The notes: generated by a model not told the origin, from the letters alone. Positions 1 to 8,315 are shown, counted from the stretch's first letter. The stretch is 32,813 nt of DNA from Deltaproteobacteria bacterium (GCA_023474025.1 JAMCYH010000290.1:1-32813); one strand, 5' to 3'. Numbers and translations: made by a program.

Positions 1-28
1 GGTTTCATCTTTTCCATCATTTTACGGT
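1..28. repeat. Inverted-repeat arm at window start (partner 312-339)
   Basis: Bases 3-28 are the exact reverse complement of bases 312-337 inside the following gene (26 bp, no mismatch). Including 1-2 and 338-339 gives 27 of 28. The match stops at base 29. A match this long in inverted orientation cannot come from the gene's own direct repetitiveness. It may be a fold-back artefact of a contig end or a real inverted repeat. Confidence 0.85.
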
Positions 29-517
29 ATGATGAAAATGCAAATCGGCATGATGGACTGCTGCAAAAAAATGACGGATGGCGCCAAGAAGATCCAGGAA
101 GCCGCAAAAATGATTCAAGAGAAAAAGGACACCGCCCAAGCCGAAAAGATGATGAAAGACGGCGAGCAGATGATGGCCCAGGGTCAGAAAATGATGGTTG
201 ACCAAGCCAAAGAGAAGATGGCGGGCAACGAAAAAATGATGGAAGACGCCGACAAGATGCTCAAAGCCCAGAAGATAAATGTGGATGAAGCTAAAGAAAA
301 GATGGCAAGCAACCGTAAAATGATGGAAAAGATGAAATCCATGATGGGATGCTGCAATGATATGATGGAAGGCTGCAAGATGATGCGACAGGGCACGGCT
401 ATGATGGGAGAACAAAAGCTCCCTGAAGCGCAGAAAATGATTTCCGAAGGCCTCATGAAAATGGAACAGGCCACCAAAAAAATCCAGGCGGAACCACCGG
501 CTGCAAAAACGAAGTGA
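29..517 (+). CDS. Methionine-rich helical protein, possibly 5'-truncated
   Basis: I do not recognise a named family. The 162-residue product has about 32 Met and many Lys, Glu, Gln and Ala, with almost no aromatic residues, so it should be long amphipathic helices. Met usually occurs as MM pairs. Two Met/Cys clusters, MMDCCKKM near the start and MMGCCNDMMEGCKMM near residues 105-119, suggest binding of a soft metal such as Cu(I) or Ag(I). This is inference, supported by the RND metal-efflux genes downstream. An internal repeat is visible: VDQAKEKMAGNEKMMED and VDEAKEKMASNRKMMEK. No ribosome binding site precedes ATG 29 and the frame is open back to base 2, so the true start, and perhaps a signal peptide, may lie outside the window. 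The inverted repeat at 1-28 makes the upstream bases suspect. Confidence 0.65.
   Translation: MMKMQIGMMDCCKKMTDGAKKIQEAAKMIQEKKDTAQAEKMMKDGEQMMAQGQKMMVDQAKEKMAGNEKMMEDADKMLKAQKINVDEAKEKMASNRKMMEKMKSMMGCCNDMMEGCKMMRQGTAMMGEQKLPEAQKMISEGLMKMEQATKKIQAEPPAAKTK
312..339. repeat. Inverted-repeat arm inside Met-rich gene (partner 1-28)
   Basis: Bases 312-337 encode part of the NRKMMEKMK segment of the Met-rich protein and are exactly complementary to bases 3-28. Because this arm lies in coherent coding sequence, it is probably the original and the window-start arm the copy. Confidence 0.85.
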
Positions 518-615
518 GACACACAAAACCTATTCTATCTTTCTCGCAAATATTGGACGACAATAAAACGCAATACCTCCCACCGTCTTGAGCCGAAAAA
601 ATATCGTTGAAATGG

Positions 616-621
616 AAGGAG
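616..621 (+). promoter_or_regulatory. Ribosome binding site deciding a TTG start
   Basis: AAGGAG lies 7 bases before TTG 629. It supports that rare start codon for the small exported protein, because the next in-frame ATG (650) would remove the charged start of the signal peptide. Confidence 0.6.
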
Positions 622-628
622 AATAACG

Positions 629-859
629 TTGAGAAATTTAATAGTAATTATGATCGCGTTGGCAACGTTTATTGGAGCCGCTCCTGGAGTCATGGCAGGA
701 CAAAGTCAAATTGGAGCGGAGATCGACCAAGCTTGGGCAGCGGTGATGGAACAACAGAAGAAGCAGGAAGCGAAATGGAAGGCGCTGGATGATGAAGCCG
801 CCAGACTTCTTGACCACAAAACCAAAAGCATGGGCGAATCGAAAAACAAAACAAAATAA
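629..859 (+). CDS. Small exported protein, hypothetical
   Basis: I do not recognise this 76-residue protein. It starts with TTG, supported by AAGGAG 7 bases upstream. Residues 1-23 look like a signal peptide: a basic start (MRN), a hydrophobic core LIVIMIALATFIGAAPG, and a likely cleavage after VMA. The mature part, about 53 residues, is charged and helical, rich in Glu, Lys, Gln and Ala, with a possible heptad pattern and a Lys-rich tail. It sits between the Met-rich protein and the RND adaptor, 68 bp before the adaptor's likely start, so it may be a periplasmic accessory of the metal-efflux block. No Cys or His metal-site pattern is visible. An overlapping frame at 607-792 is less likely because it lacks a signal peptide and domain features. 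Confidence 0.6.
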   Translation: MRNLIVIMIALATFIGAAPGVMAGQSQIGAEIDQAWAAVMEQQKKQEAKWKALDDEAARLLDHKTKSMGESKNKTK

Positions 860-927
860 TTTAAGCCATAATGGTTCAACTGACTAAACTGAATGGCAAC
901 TGGGTGGAATTAGAAGAGGAACGATCC

Positions 928-2145
928 ATGAACGGGACTGGTTCAATCATCGGGAGGCCAATCCGGAGAATGTCTCTGACCACAATTGTGATTGTCACTA
1001 TCGGTTTCGTCACTTGCCTGTACGGCCTGAGTCCGACAACCGCCCTGGCTGAAGGACCCCACAGTATGTCTCACCCAGACAAAAGCGCCGCAGGGTCTGG
1101 AACAAAAAGTGAACCTCCGATGGATATGAATATGAGTTCCGGAGAGATGTCCCCGAGCATGAAAATGACGCCTCCAGTTGCCCCGCGCCCCGTTCGTTAT
1201 GTTATGGCGCCAGAAGCGAAGATGCTAGCGGAAGTGCAAACCACGCCGGTCAAAAGACAAAGAGCGTTTAAGGAATTGCGGTTGGTGGGGATGGTTTTCG
1301 AAGCTGAAACCAGATTAGCCACCCTAACAGCCCGCATCGCAGGTCGACTGGATCAGGTTTACATAGATTTCACGGGTGTGAAGGTTAAAAAGGGCGATCC
1401 AATGGTGACCATCTGGAGCCCAACACTTATTAAAAGCCAGGTTGAGTTATTTGAGAGTATCAAGAGCGGAGACACTGAGGGAATCATCCATGGCGCCGAA
1501 GAAAAGCTCATGCAATATGGGCTTACAAAAGAGCAGGTCAAGCGTATTCGAGAAAGCAGAAAACCCGACCTTTATATAACGTTGCGAGCGCCTATTGGTG
1601 GCGTGGTAATTAAAAAGAACGCTATCCTGGGCCAATTCGTTAAAGAGGGGCAGGAAATGTTTGTGATTAACGACCTGTCCCATGTGTGGGTCAAACTCGA
1701 CGCCTACGAACGAAATATGCCCTGGATAAGGTACGGCCAAAATGTAACTTTTACCACCGCCGCGGTTCCCGGGAAGACCTACGGCGGCAAGATCATTTTT
1801 GTAGATCCCGTCCTGAACATGAACACACGAACTGTTAATGTCAGGGTTGATGCGGCAAATCCCGAGTTTGAACTGAAACCACACATGTTTGTCAACGCCG
1901 TGATTCAAGTCGAGGTCGACAACGCTGGAAATGTAATCAACTCTGACTGGGTTGGGAAATATATCTGCCCCTTTCATCCCAACGAAGTCAGTTCGGTCCC
2001 TGGAATCTGCCCGGAGAGCAAACAGCCTCTACAACCTGCAAGCGCATACGGATATTCTGAGGCTAGCCATCCGAAACTGCCTTTGGTGATACCTGAAACC
2101 GCCGTTCTCTACACCGGGACTCGATCCCTGGTTTATGTTGATTAA
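928..2145 (+). CDS. RND efflux periplasmic adaptor (CusB-type), 5' fragment of a gene broken by duplication
   Basis: This is the N-terminal part of a membrane-fusion protein that should link an inner-membrane RND pump to an outer-membrane channel. ATG 928 is preferred over ATG 871: it has a GAAGAGGA ribosome site and gives a proper signal peptide (basic RPIRR, hydrophobic core, cleavage near TALA). A Met/His-rich stretch follows (PPMDMNMSSGEMSPSMKM), then lipoyl/barrel-sandwich and beta-barrel segments. A heavy-metal-binding YHS-like segment (KYICPFHPNEVSSVPGICPE) lies near the end. The frame stops at TAA 2143-2145, exactly where the second copy of a 712-bp duplication begins. 712 is not a multiple of 3, so the C-terminal membrane-proximal domain is out of frame. 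Without one copy, the gene 928-3205 would encode about 521 residues without interruption. Confidence 0.85.
   Translation: MNGTGSIIGRPIRRMSLTTIVIVTIGFVTCLYGLSPTTALAEGPHSMSHPDKSAAGSGTKSEPPMDMNMSSGEMSPSMKMTPPVAPRPVRYVMAPEAKMLAEVQTTPVKRQRAFKELRLVGMVFEAETRLATLTARIAGRLDQVYIDFTGVKVKKGDPMVTIWSPTLIKSQVELFESIKSGDTEGIIHGAEEKLMQYGLTKEQVKRIRESRKPDLYITLRAPIGGVVIKKNAILGQFVKEGQEMFVINDLSHVWVKLDAYERNMPWIRYGQNVTFTTAAVPGKTYGGKIIFVDPVLNMNTRTVNVRVDAANPEFELKPHMFVNAVIQVEVDNAGNVINSDWVGKYICPFHPNEVSSVPGICPESKQPLQPASAYGYSEASHPKLPLVIPETAVLYTGTRSLVYVD
1429..2140. repeat. 712-bp tandem duplication, copy 1
   Basis: The unit starts ATTAAAAGCC at 1429 and runs to the GTTG ending at 2140. It is followed directly by an apparently identical copy at 2141-2852. 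The junctions share only the dinucleotide AT (1429-1430, 2141-2142, 2853-2854). It lies wholly inside the RND adaptor gene. Confidence 0.95.
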
Positions 2146-3205
2146 AAGCCAGGTTGAGTTATTTGAGAGTATCAAGAGCGGAGACACTGAGGGAATCATC
2201 CATGGCGCCGAAGAAAAGCTCATGCAATATGGGCTTACAAAAGAGCAGGTCAAGCGTATTCGAGAAAGCAGAAAACCCGACCTTTATATAACGTTGCGAG
2301 CGCCTATTGGTGGCGTGGTAATTAAAAAGAACGCTATCCTGGGCCAATTCGTTAAAGAGGGGCAGGAAATGTTTGTGATTAACGACCTGTCCCATGTGTG
2401 GGTCAAACTCGACGCCTACGAACGAAATATGCCCTGGATAAGGTACGGCCAAAATGTAACTTTTACCACCGCCGCGGTTCCCGGGAAGACCTACGGCGGC
2501 AAGATCATTTTTGTAGATCCCGTCCTGAACATGAACACACGAACTGTTAATGTCAGGGTTGATGCGGCAAATCCCGAGTTTGAACTGAAACCACACATGT
2601 TTGTCAACGCCGTGATTCAAGTCGAGGTCGACAACGCTGGAAATGTAATCAACTCTGACTGGGTTGGGAAATATATCTGCCCCTTTCATCCCAACGAAGT
2701 CAGTTCGGTCCCTGGAATCTGCCCGGAGAGCAAACAGCCTCTACAACCTGCAAGCGCATACGGATATTCTGAGGCTAGCCATCCGAAACTGCCTTTGGTG
2801 ATACCTGAAACCGCCGTTCTCTACACCGGGACTCGATCCCTGGTTTATGTTGATGTTCCCAATCAGAATCAGCCTACTTATGAGCAGAGAGAAGTCACAC
2901 TCGGCCCCAAAACTGGAGACGGATATGTGATTTATCGTGGTCTGGAGGAAGGGGAAAATGTCGTCATCAAAGGCAATTTTCAGATCGACAGTTCCGTTCA
3001 GATACTCGGCGAACCCAGCATGATGAATCCCTTCCAGCCTGAAACCAAAGGCTCAGCTTACTCTTCCAAGCCCACACCTGAAACTACTTCTGTTCCCCGT
3101 GCCGCTCATCGAGAGAAACGGGAGGAAACAAACTCTGTCATTCAAAAGCCAGCCCCCGAAATGTCACCTGACCCACATGCGTCCCACGGTACAGGAGGGC
3201 GTTGA
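2135..3205 (+). CDS. RND efflux periplasmic adaptor (CusB-type), 3' fragment after duplication
   Basis: This frame repeats the hairpin, lipoyl, beta-barrel and YHS-like metal-binding segments of the upstream fragment. It then continues into the missing C-terminal membrane-proximal domain (VTLGPKTGDGYVIYRGLEEGENVVIKG, split here only by reading, is typical of CusB/CzcB C termini) and a Pro/Ser-rich tail ending HASHGTGGR. ATG 2135 overlaps the upstream stop by 11 bases, so reinitiation is conceivable. Such a product would lack the signal peptide and the first lipoyl half and should not function in the periplasm. The stop TGA overlaps the pump's ATG (3205) by one base, showing the original adaptor-pump coupling. 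The adaptor is probably inactive as read, unless one copy is lost or the duplication is an assembly error. Confidence 0.8.
   Translation: MLIKSQVELFESIKSGDTEGIIHGAEEKLMQYGLTKEQVKRIRESRKPDLYITLRAPIGGVVIKKNAILGQFVKEGQEMFVINDLSHVWVKLDAYERNMPWIRYGQNVTFTTAAVPGKTYGGKIIFVDPVLNMNTRTVNVRVDAANPEFELKPHMFVNAVIQVEVDNAGNVINSDWVGKYICPFHPNEVSSVPGICPESKQPLQPASAYGYSEASHPKLPLVIPETAVLYTGTRSLVYVDVPNQNQPTYEQREVTLGPKTGDGYVIYRGLEEGENVVIKGNFQIDSSVQILGEPSMMNPFQPETKGSAYSSKPTPETTSVPRAAHREKREETNSVIQKPAPEMSPDPHASHGTGGR
2141..2852. repeat. 712-bp tandem duplication, copy 2
   Basis: This is the second copy of the unit at 1429-2140. Offsets are constant at 712 and I found no difference between copies. At its right end the sequence continues into unique adaptor sequence (GTTCCCAATCAG). 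Confidence 0.95.
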
Positions 3206-6200
3206 TGGCGACTGACGATCCCCAAAATGAAATTGTAGCGACAACCTTCTTTTCCAAAATGATGCGCTTTTGGCTACAGCAAAAACTGCTGGTATTCATG
3301 GTGATACTAGCTGTTGTGCTTGTTGGCCTGGCGGTCGCTCCCTTTGATTGGGACATACCCATCCTCCCCAGAAACCCTGTGCCTGTGGACGCCATCCCCG
3401 ATATCGGTGAGAACCAGCAAATTGTATTCACTACTTGGGAAGGCCGTTCGGCTAGAGATATAGAGGACCAAATAACCTATCCTCTGACGGTATCACTGCT
3501 CGGTATTCCAGGGGTCAAGGATATCAGGAGTTACTCATATTTCGGTTTTTCGACGATATATGTGGTTTTCGAAGACAAAATAGAATTCTATTGGTCGCGG
3601 ACCCGCATATTGGAACGACTGAGTTCACTGCAACCCGGGTCACTTCCTCCGGGAGTTCAGCCTGTTCTCGGGCCGGACGCTACTGCTGTTGGACAGGTCT
3701 TTTGGTACACAGTTGAGGGTAGAGGATTCGGTCTGGATGAACTTAGGACCGCTCAGGATTGGTATGTCCGATATCTCTTGCAGTCAGCCAGAGGAGTAAG
3801 TGAAGTCGCATCTGTGGGGGGGTATGTCAAGGAATACCAGGTTGATGTCAATCCGAATGCTTTAAGGGCAAATGGGGTAACCCTGCTAGACGTCTTTACT
3901 GCGGTTCAGCGATCCAATATTGACGTTGGAGCGAGAACTATTGAACTTAACAACTCAGATTATGTGATCCGTGGATTAGGCTTCATCAAGTCGGTTCATG
4001 ACCTCGAAAAAGCGGTGGTAAAGGTAAACGAAAACGTACCCCTCTACGTAAGCGACGTGGGTGCCGTAACCGAAGGGCCGGCGTTTCGGCAAGGGGCCCT
4101 TAACAAGGCTGGCGCAGAAGCGGTAGGCGGCGTTGTAGTTGTGCGCTTTGCGGAAAATCCTCTGCAAGTAATCAAAAATGTCAAAGCCAAAATCCGGGAG
4201 ATTTCATCAAGCCTTCCAAAGAAAACCCTTGCAGATGGCACAATTTCCCAAGTCAAGATTGTGCCTTTTTACGACCGCACGCAGCTCATCTATGAAACAC
4301 TTGATACTCTCAAAAGAGCGCTTTCAGAGGAAATTCTCGTAACAATCATTATCGTGGTGGTCATGGTGAACCACCTCGTCAGCGCGGCCCTAATCTCATT
4401 GATCCTGCCTCTGGCCGTCCTGTTGACCTTCTTTATAATGAAACTTACCGGGGTAGAGGCCAATATCATGGCCCTGTCCGGTATTGCAATCGCCATCGGC
4501 GTGATGGTCGACATGGGCATCATTCTTTGCGAAAATATCCTAAGGCACATAGAACACAGTCCTCCTGAAAAGAGTCGTTTGAAGATAGTCCACGAAGCCG
4601 CCACGGAAGTCGGAGGCGCTGTCATTACTTCAGCCTCCACCACTGTAATCGCTTTTCTCCCTGTTTTCACCCTAACCGGACCGGAAGGAAAGCTCTTTAC
4701 CCCGGTTGCCCTCACCAAGACTTTCGCCATAGTATCCTCGCTTGTCTTGGCGCTCTCTGTTATCCCACCCCTCGCTCATTTGGTTTTCACAAAAAGGGAT
4801 TTCCGAAAGGGTACCCTTGCGACTGTTTACGGATTATCAGCGGTTGTCGGAGCGTGGATAGGTTATACGCTTTCCTGGTCTATCGGCTTGGGAGTGTTAT
4901 TCATAACAGGCGTGAAATTTGTCTCATTGTTTTCTCCCCAATCAATCAAGGATAGGGTCCCCGCAATATTGAATATCGCCGTGGTGGTTTTGGTCATCCT
5001 GTTGCTCACAGAACACTGGCTCCCTTTGGGCCCTGAAAGAGGATTGGTCCGTAATCTCATTTTCTGCGCTGTGATCATATTCGGTCTCCTTGGAATTAGA
5101 AAAGTTTTCACAGGGTATTACCGTCAAGCCCTGACATGGGCCTTGGGGCACAAAGCATTGTTCCTTGTTGCGCCTATTTCTCTAATTATTTTTGGAGTGG
5201 TGATCTGGTTTGGCTTCGACCGTGTTTTCTCTTTTATCCCAGCAATTGCGGGACGTATCGGCGGATGGGACAATCCGTCCGTGTCTGTGAAAGCGGACAA
5301 CAGGCCTAAGACCACATCGCCCGAGAAGAAAAACTCTGGCATGAGCAGCATGCCGGGAATGAATATGGGGACGGAAGTAAGCCGCCCTGAAGTAGTCCTT
5401 ACAGGCCCGATACGTTCGAGTAAAATATGGAAGGCCCTTTCAGGATTGTTCCCCGGCTTGGGCAAAGAGTTTATGCCGAGTCTCGAAGAAGGCACATTCC
5501 TCTACATGCCCACTCTTATGCCGCATGCTTCCATTGGTGAAGCGCTTGACGTGATCCATAAACAAAACCTGGCCATCAATTCAATCCCCGAGGTCGCGTC
5601 AGTGGCCGGCAAGATAGGTCGAGTAGAAAGCGCTTTGGATCCAGCGCCTATCTCCATGATCGAGACCACAGTCAACTTCCTTCCGCAGTACAAGACCGAT
5701 CCAAACACGGGTCAAATGGTCCTTGACCCCAAGACAGGAATGCCCGTACGTCAATGGAGAAAGGAAATACATTCTCCTGATGATATCTGGAATGAAATCG
5801 TAAAAGTGGCCCACCTGCCGGGAACAACATTGCCTCCCAAACTTGAACCAATAGCCGGCCGAATCGCTATGCTTCAGACTGGGATGCGTTCCACCATGGG
5901 TGTCAAAATCCGAGGAAACAGCATGGAAGAGTTGGACTCGGTAGGCCTTCAAATTCAGAAATTCCTAAAAGAAGTTCCATCTATTGATGCGTCTACAGTT
6001 GCTGCGGACCGCAATATCGGCACGCCTTACCTGGAAATCGACATTGACCGGGCCGCTACAGCCCGGTATGGCGTTAACGTCCAGGACGTTCAAGATGTAA
6101 TAGAAATCGCTATTGGCGGTCGTAAGATCACCACTACAGTGGAAGGGAGGGAGCGTTATCCTGTAAGAGTCAGGTATGACAGGGAATTGCGTGACTCGGT

Positions 6201-7080
6201 GGAAACCTTAGGCAATGTGCTGGTATCAGGATCTAATGGGGTACAAATACCCCTGATTTCGCTAGCGACCATCAACTATGTTCGCGGCCCCATGGTGATC
6301 AAGAGCGAAAACGCATTTCCGGTGAACTATGTCATATTCGATAAGAAACCTGGTGTCGCAGAGGTTACCGCAGTCGTGGACGCAGACAAATATCTAAAAG
6401 GAAAAATTGCGTCAGGTGAGCTAAAATTACCGCCCAACACATCGTACATATTCGCCGGTTCCTATGAAAACGAGGTGCGCTCCGAAAAAACCATGATGAT
6501 TGTGATACCGATGACTCTATTGCTGGTTTTCCTAATTCTCTATTTTCAGTTCGGGTCTATTCCAACTTCTCTGAATGTGTTTTCCGGGATCTTTGTGGCC
6601 TGGTCCGGCGGGTTTTTGATGCTCTGGTTGTATTCACAACCCTGGTTCCTTGATTTCCATGTTTTTGGCGTTGACATGCGTAGTCTCTTTCATGTGAAGC
6701 CATATGACCTGAGTGTAGCTGTGTGGGTCGGATTCCTGGCGCTTTTCGGGATCGCGACAAATGATGGGGTTATTTACTCAACGTATCTGAACCAGGTATT
6801 CAGTGAACATAAATTTCATTCTGTACAGGAAATCCGAATGGCTACTGTTGAGGCAGGGCTAAAGAGAATCCGTCCGGCCCTCATGACTTCCGCCACTGCA
6901 ATCCTGGCGCTAATGCCCGTCCTGTCATCACAGGGCCGGGGGGCGGATGTTATGGTTCCAATGGCGCTTCCCATATTTGGAGGCATGTTCCTAGACCTGA
7001 TTACAGTGTTCGTTGTCCCTACCATCTATTGTCTGGAGAAGGAGATTCAGTTCAAGCGACGAATGAAATTGTCGAGTTAG
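3205..7080 (+). CDS. cusA: Heavy-metal efflux RND pump, CusA/CzcA family, enlarged
   Basis: Proton-driven inner-membrane pump that should export metal through the adaptor and an outer-membrane channel. ATG 3205 is chosen over TTG 3202 because AGGAGG (3193-3198) stands 6 bases before it. The protein has 1291 residues, against about 1050 for typical CusA. Family features: the N-terminal helix, the porter-domain segment near PDIGENQQIVFTTWEGRS, and the TM4 motif GVMVDMGIILCEN with the proton-relay Asp near 436. The excess length lies mainly between TM6 and TM7 (about residues 525-640), where three or four further hydrophobic segments occur, followed by a Met-rich loop MSSMPGMNMG starting near residue 713. 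Compared with E. coli CusA from memory, the first binding methionine is kept (IAMLQTG, near 889). The second is Val (ARYGVNV, near 957) and the third is not evident. Metal specificity is therefore uncertain. Confidence 0.92.
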   Translation: MATDDPQNEIVATTFFSKMMRFWLQQKLLVFMVILAVVLVGLAVAPFDWDIPILPRNPVPVDAIPDIGENQQIVFTTWEGRSARDIEDQITYPLTVSLLGIPGVKDIRSYSYFGFSTIYVVFEDKIEFYWSRTRILERLSSLQPGSLPPGVQPVLGPDATAVGQVFWYTVEGRGFGLDELRTAQDWYVRYLLQSARGVSEVASVGGYVKEYQVDVNPNALRANGVTLLDVFTAVQRSNIDVGARTIELNNSDYVIRGLGFIKSVHDLEKAVVKVNENVPLYVSDVGAVTEGPAFRQGALNKAGAEAVGGVVVVRFAENPLQVIKNVKAKIREISSSLPKKTLADGTISQVKIVPFYDRTQLIYETLDTLKRALSEEILVTIIIVVVMVNHLVSAALISLILPLAVLLTFFIMKLTGVEANIMALSGIAIAIGVMVDMGIILCENILRHIEHSPPEKSRLKIVHEAATEVGGAVITSASTTVIAFLPVFTLTGPEGKLFTPVALTKTFAIVSSLVLALSVIPPLAHLVFTKRDFRKGTLATVYGLSAVVGAWIGYTLSWSIGLGVLFITGVKFVSLFSPQSIKDRVPAILNIAVVVLVILLLTEHWLPLGPERGLVRNLIFCAVIIFGLLGIRKVFTGYYRQALTWALGHKALFLVAPISLIIFGVVIWFGFDRVFSFIPAIAGRIGGWDNPSVSVKADNRPKTTSPEKKNSGMSSMPGMNMGTEVSRPEVVLTGPIRSSKIWKALSGLFPGLGKEFMPSLEEGTFLYMPTLMPHASIGEALDVIHKQNLAINSIPEVASVAGKIGRVESALDPAPISMIETTVNFLPQYKTDPNTGQMVLDPKTGMPVRQWRKEIHSPDDIWNEIVKVAHLPGTTLPPKLEPIAGRIAMLQTGMRSTMGVKIRGNSMEELDSVGLQIQKFLKEVPSIDASTVAADRNIGTPYLEIDIDRAATARYGVNVQDVQDVIEIAIGGRKITTTVEGRERYPVRVRYDRELRDSVETLGNVLVSGSNGVQIPLISLATINYVRGPMVIKSENAFPVNYVIFDKKPGVAEVTAVVDADKYLKGKIASGELKLPPNTSYIFAGSYENEVRSEKTMMIVIPMTLLLVFLILYFQFGSIPTSLNVFSGIFVAWSGGFLMLWLYSQPWFLDFHVFGVDMRSLFHVKPYDLSVAVWVGFLALFGIATNDGVIYSTYLNQVFSEHKFHSVQEIRMATVEAGLKRIRPALMTSATAILALMPVLSSQGRGADVMVPMALPIFGGMFLDLITVFVVPTIYCLEKEIQFKRRMKLSS

Positions 7081-7246
7081 ATAGAACTGGAAGACAGGGA
7101 CCGTGGTTAAGATTTCAGTCGGGCTCTACTCAATATCATTTCGCTTAACTGAAAGTAACGTGGGGGATTGTTCCCTGAACGAAGATTATACTGCTCCGCA
7201 TCGTTCGCTTTGATGTACTCCCTGTCCGTGGGGCGGGGGAAGCTAT

Positions 7247-8020
7247 TTACCGGTCGGAATGTGAGTCCTTTTTGGACGCTTGCTCATCGGGACAGACTAG
7301 AATTACAGTTATGTTATCTAATCCCCCTCTTTGATTGGCCGCAGCGACAAGGTTTGCGCAAGCATCTTGAGGGTCGTTGGAGGAATCAACAATACCAAGA
7401 ATTTCTTCATCTTCAATCATTTCAGTGAGTCCGTCGGAACACAGAAGTAAACATTCGGTGTATTCCCATGATCGAATCGCTATATCAGGGTCCAATTCCC
7501 TTGCAACACCAAGCGCTTCGGTAAGACCGTGACGTTGATGGTGGGTACGTGCTTGCTGCCTGTTTATCAGGCCCTGTCTAAGCCATTCGGCCACAAAAGT
7601 GTGATCTTCGGTGAGTTGCTTTATGAATCCCTTCCCAATCGCGTAGGCGCGGCTATCCCCAACATGCCCAAGCACGAGACCATGATCCAGGAAAAGGGCT
7701 ATCAGTATGGTGGTTCCCATTTCACTCCAGGCGGTGTTGTTCAGCGACTTTTCAAGAATCGTCTGATTCGCTCTAGATATGGCCTGCCTGACAAGCTGAA
7801 TTGGGTCCTTTTCAGAATTAAGGCGCCTTGAGACAAAAGACGACACGGCTTCTACAGCTGTAGAACTAGCCACTTCCCCCGCATTGTGGCCTCCCATTCC
7901 ATCTGCGACTATGAATAATCCAATATCTTCACTTACGTAGAAGCTGTCTTCATTTAAAGGTCTCTTTAGGCCGGAATCCGTTAGGTATCCTACTTTGAAT
8001 CCCGTTTTCCTAGCGTTCAT
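7247..8020 (-). CDS. PP2C-type (PPM) protein serine/threonine phosphatase
   Basis: Metal-dependent phosphatase (257 residues) that dephosphorylates Ser/Thr-phosphorylated proteins in the cytoplasm. All main PPM motifs are present: RPLNEDSF (metal-binding Asp25), VADGMGGHNAGE (Asp40, Gly41), HVGDSRAY, LTEDHTF, LCSDGLTEMI (Asp196) and GGLDNITVILV (Asp235). It has no membrane segment or extra domain, like the stand-alone Stp/PrpC type that often works with a Ser/Thr kinase; no kinase is in this window. The start is ATG at 8018-8020: GGAGG (8029-8033) lies 8 bases upstream, while the ATG two codons earlier is too close. The upstream TTG would add 18 residues without domain homology. It converges on the RND pump gene and diverges from the small exported protein at 8316. 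Confidence 0.93.
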   Translation of the reverse strand: MNARKTGFKVGYLTDSGLKRPLNEDSFYVSEDIGLFIVADGMGGHNAGEVASSTAVEAVSSFVSRRLNSEKDPIQLVRQAISRANQTILEKSLNNTAWSEMGTTILIALFLDHGLVLGHVGDSRAYAIGKGFIKQLTEDHTFVAEWLRQGLINRQQARTHHQRHGLTEALGVARELDPDIAIRSWEYTECLLLCSDGLTEMIEDEEILGIVDSSNDPQDACANLVAAANQRGGLDNITVILVCPDEQASKKDSHSDR

Positions 8021-8028
8021 TCGCATTT

Positions 8029-8033
8029 CCTCC
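8029..8033 (-). promoter_or_regulatory. Ribosome binding site for PPM phosphatase
   Basis: On the minus strand this reads GGAGG. It lies 8 bases before ATG 8020 and only 2 bases before ATG 8026, so it favours the inner start. Confidence 0.6.
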
Positions 8034-8236
8034 GCTCTTTGCCTAAAGTTTTGCCGAATTCTAAGGATTAACAATGTCTAGCGGTTTTGGGAGCATTGAA
8101 CCGTATCCCAATAAACCTTAACTGGGATTGTGCCGTCAAGGACCTTATAGTGGCATTCGTTACGGAAAAGAAAGTTGAGACCATTACATAGACTTCGGAT
8201 ATTTTAATCGCTACCAGTAGAAGGAGCGGCTCCATC

Positions 8237-8265
8237 TTGACCGGGGACGTTTGTTTAAGTATGAT
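8237..8265 (+). promoter_or_regulatory. Candidate sigma-70 promoter for the gene at 8316
   Basis: TTGACC (8237-8242), a 17-base spacer and TATGAT (8260-8265) match the vegetative consensus at 10 of 12 positions. Transcription would start near 8272, giving a leader of about 44 bases. A weaker pair, TTGAGA (8175-8180) and GATATT (8198-8203), also 17 bases apart, lies just upstream. Confidence 0.55.
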
Positions 8266-8315
8266 CCCCAATGTTTTTGTAAGCCTTAATCACACTAGAA
8301 AACGGGCTGCCACTT

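Noticed and set aside
17-526. Minus-strand frames opposite the Met-rich gene
   Set aside because: The ATG/AAG-rich coding strand yields His/Phe/Leu-rich shadows on the other strand; no plausible protein.
871-927. ATG 871 as start of the adaptor
   Set aside because: There is no ribosome site and it puts 19 charged residues before a complete signal peptide that starts well at ATG 928.
1447-2689. Two identical minus-strand frames of 176 codons
   Set aside because: They are shadows of the duplicated adaptor coding sequence; they have no domain features or ribosome sites.
3202-3204. TTG start for the RND pump
   Set aside because: ATG follows immediately at 3205 with AGGAGG at a better distance, and it gives the usual one-base overlap with the adaptor stop.
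7081-7246. TTTCAGT/ACTGAAA as a terminator between pump and phosphatase
   Set aside because: The stem is only 7 bp with a loop of nearly 30 bases and no T run.
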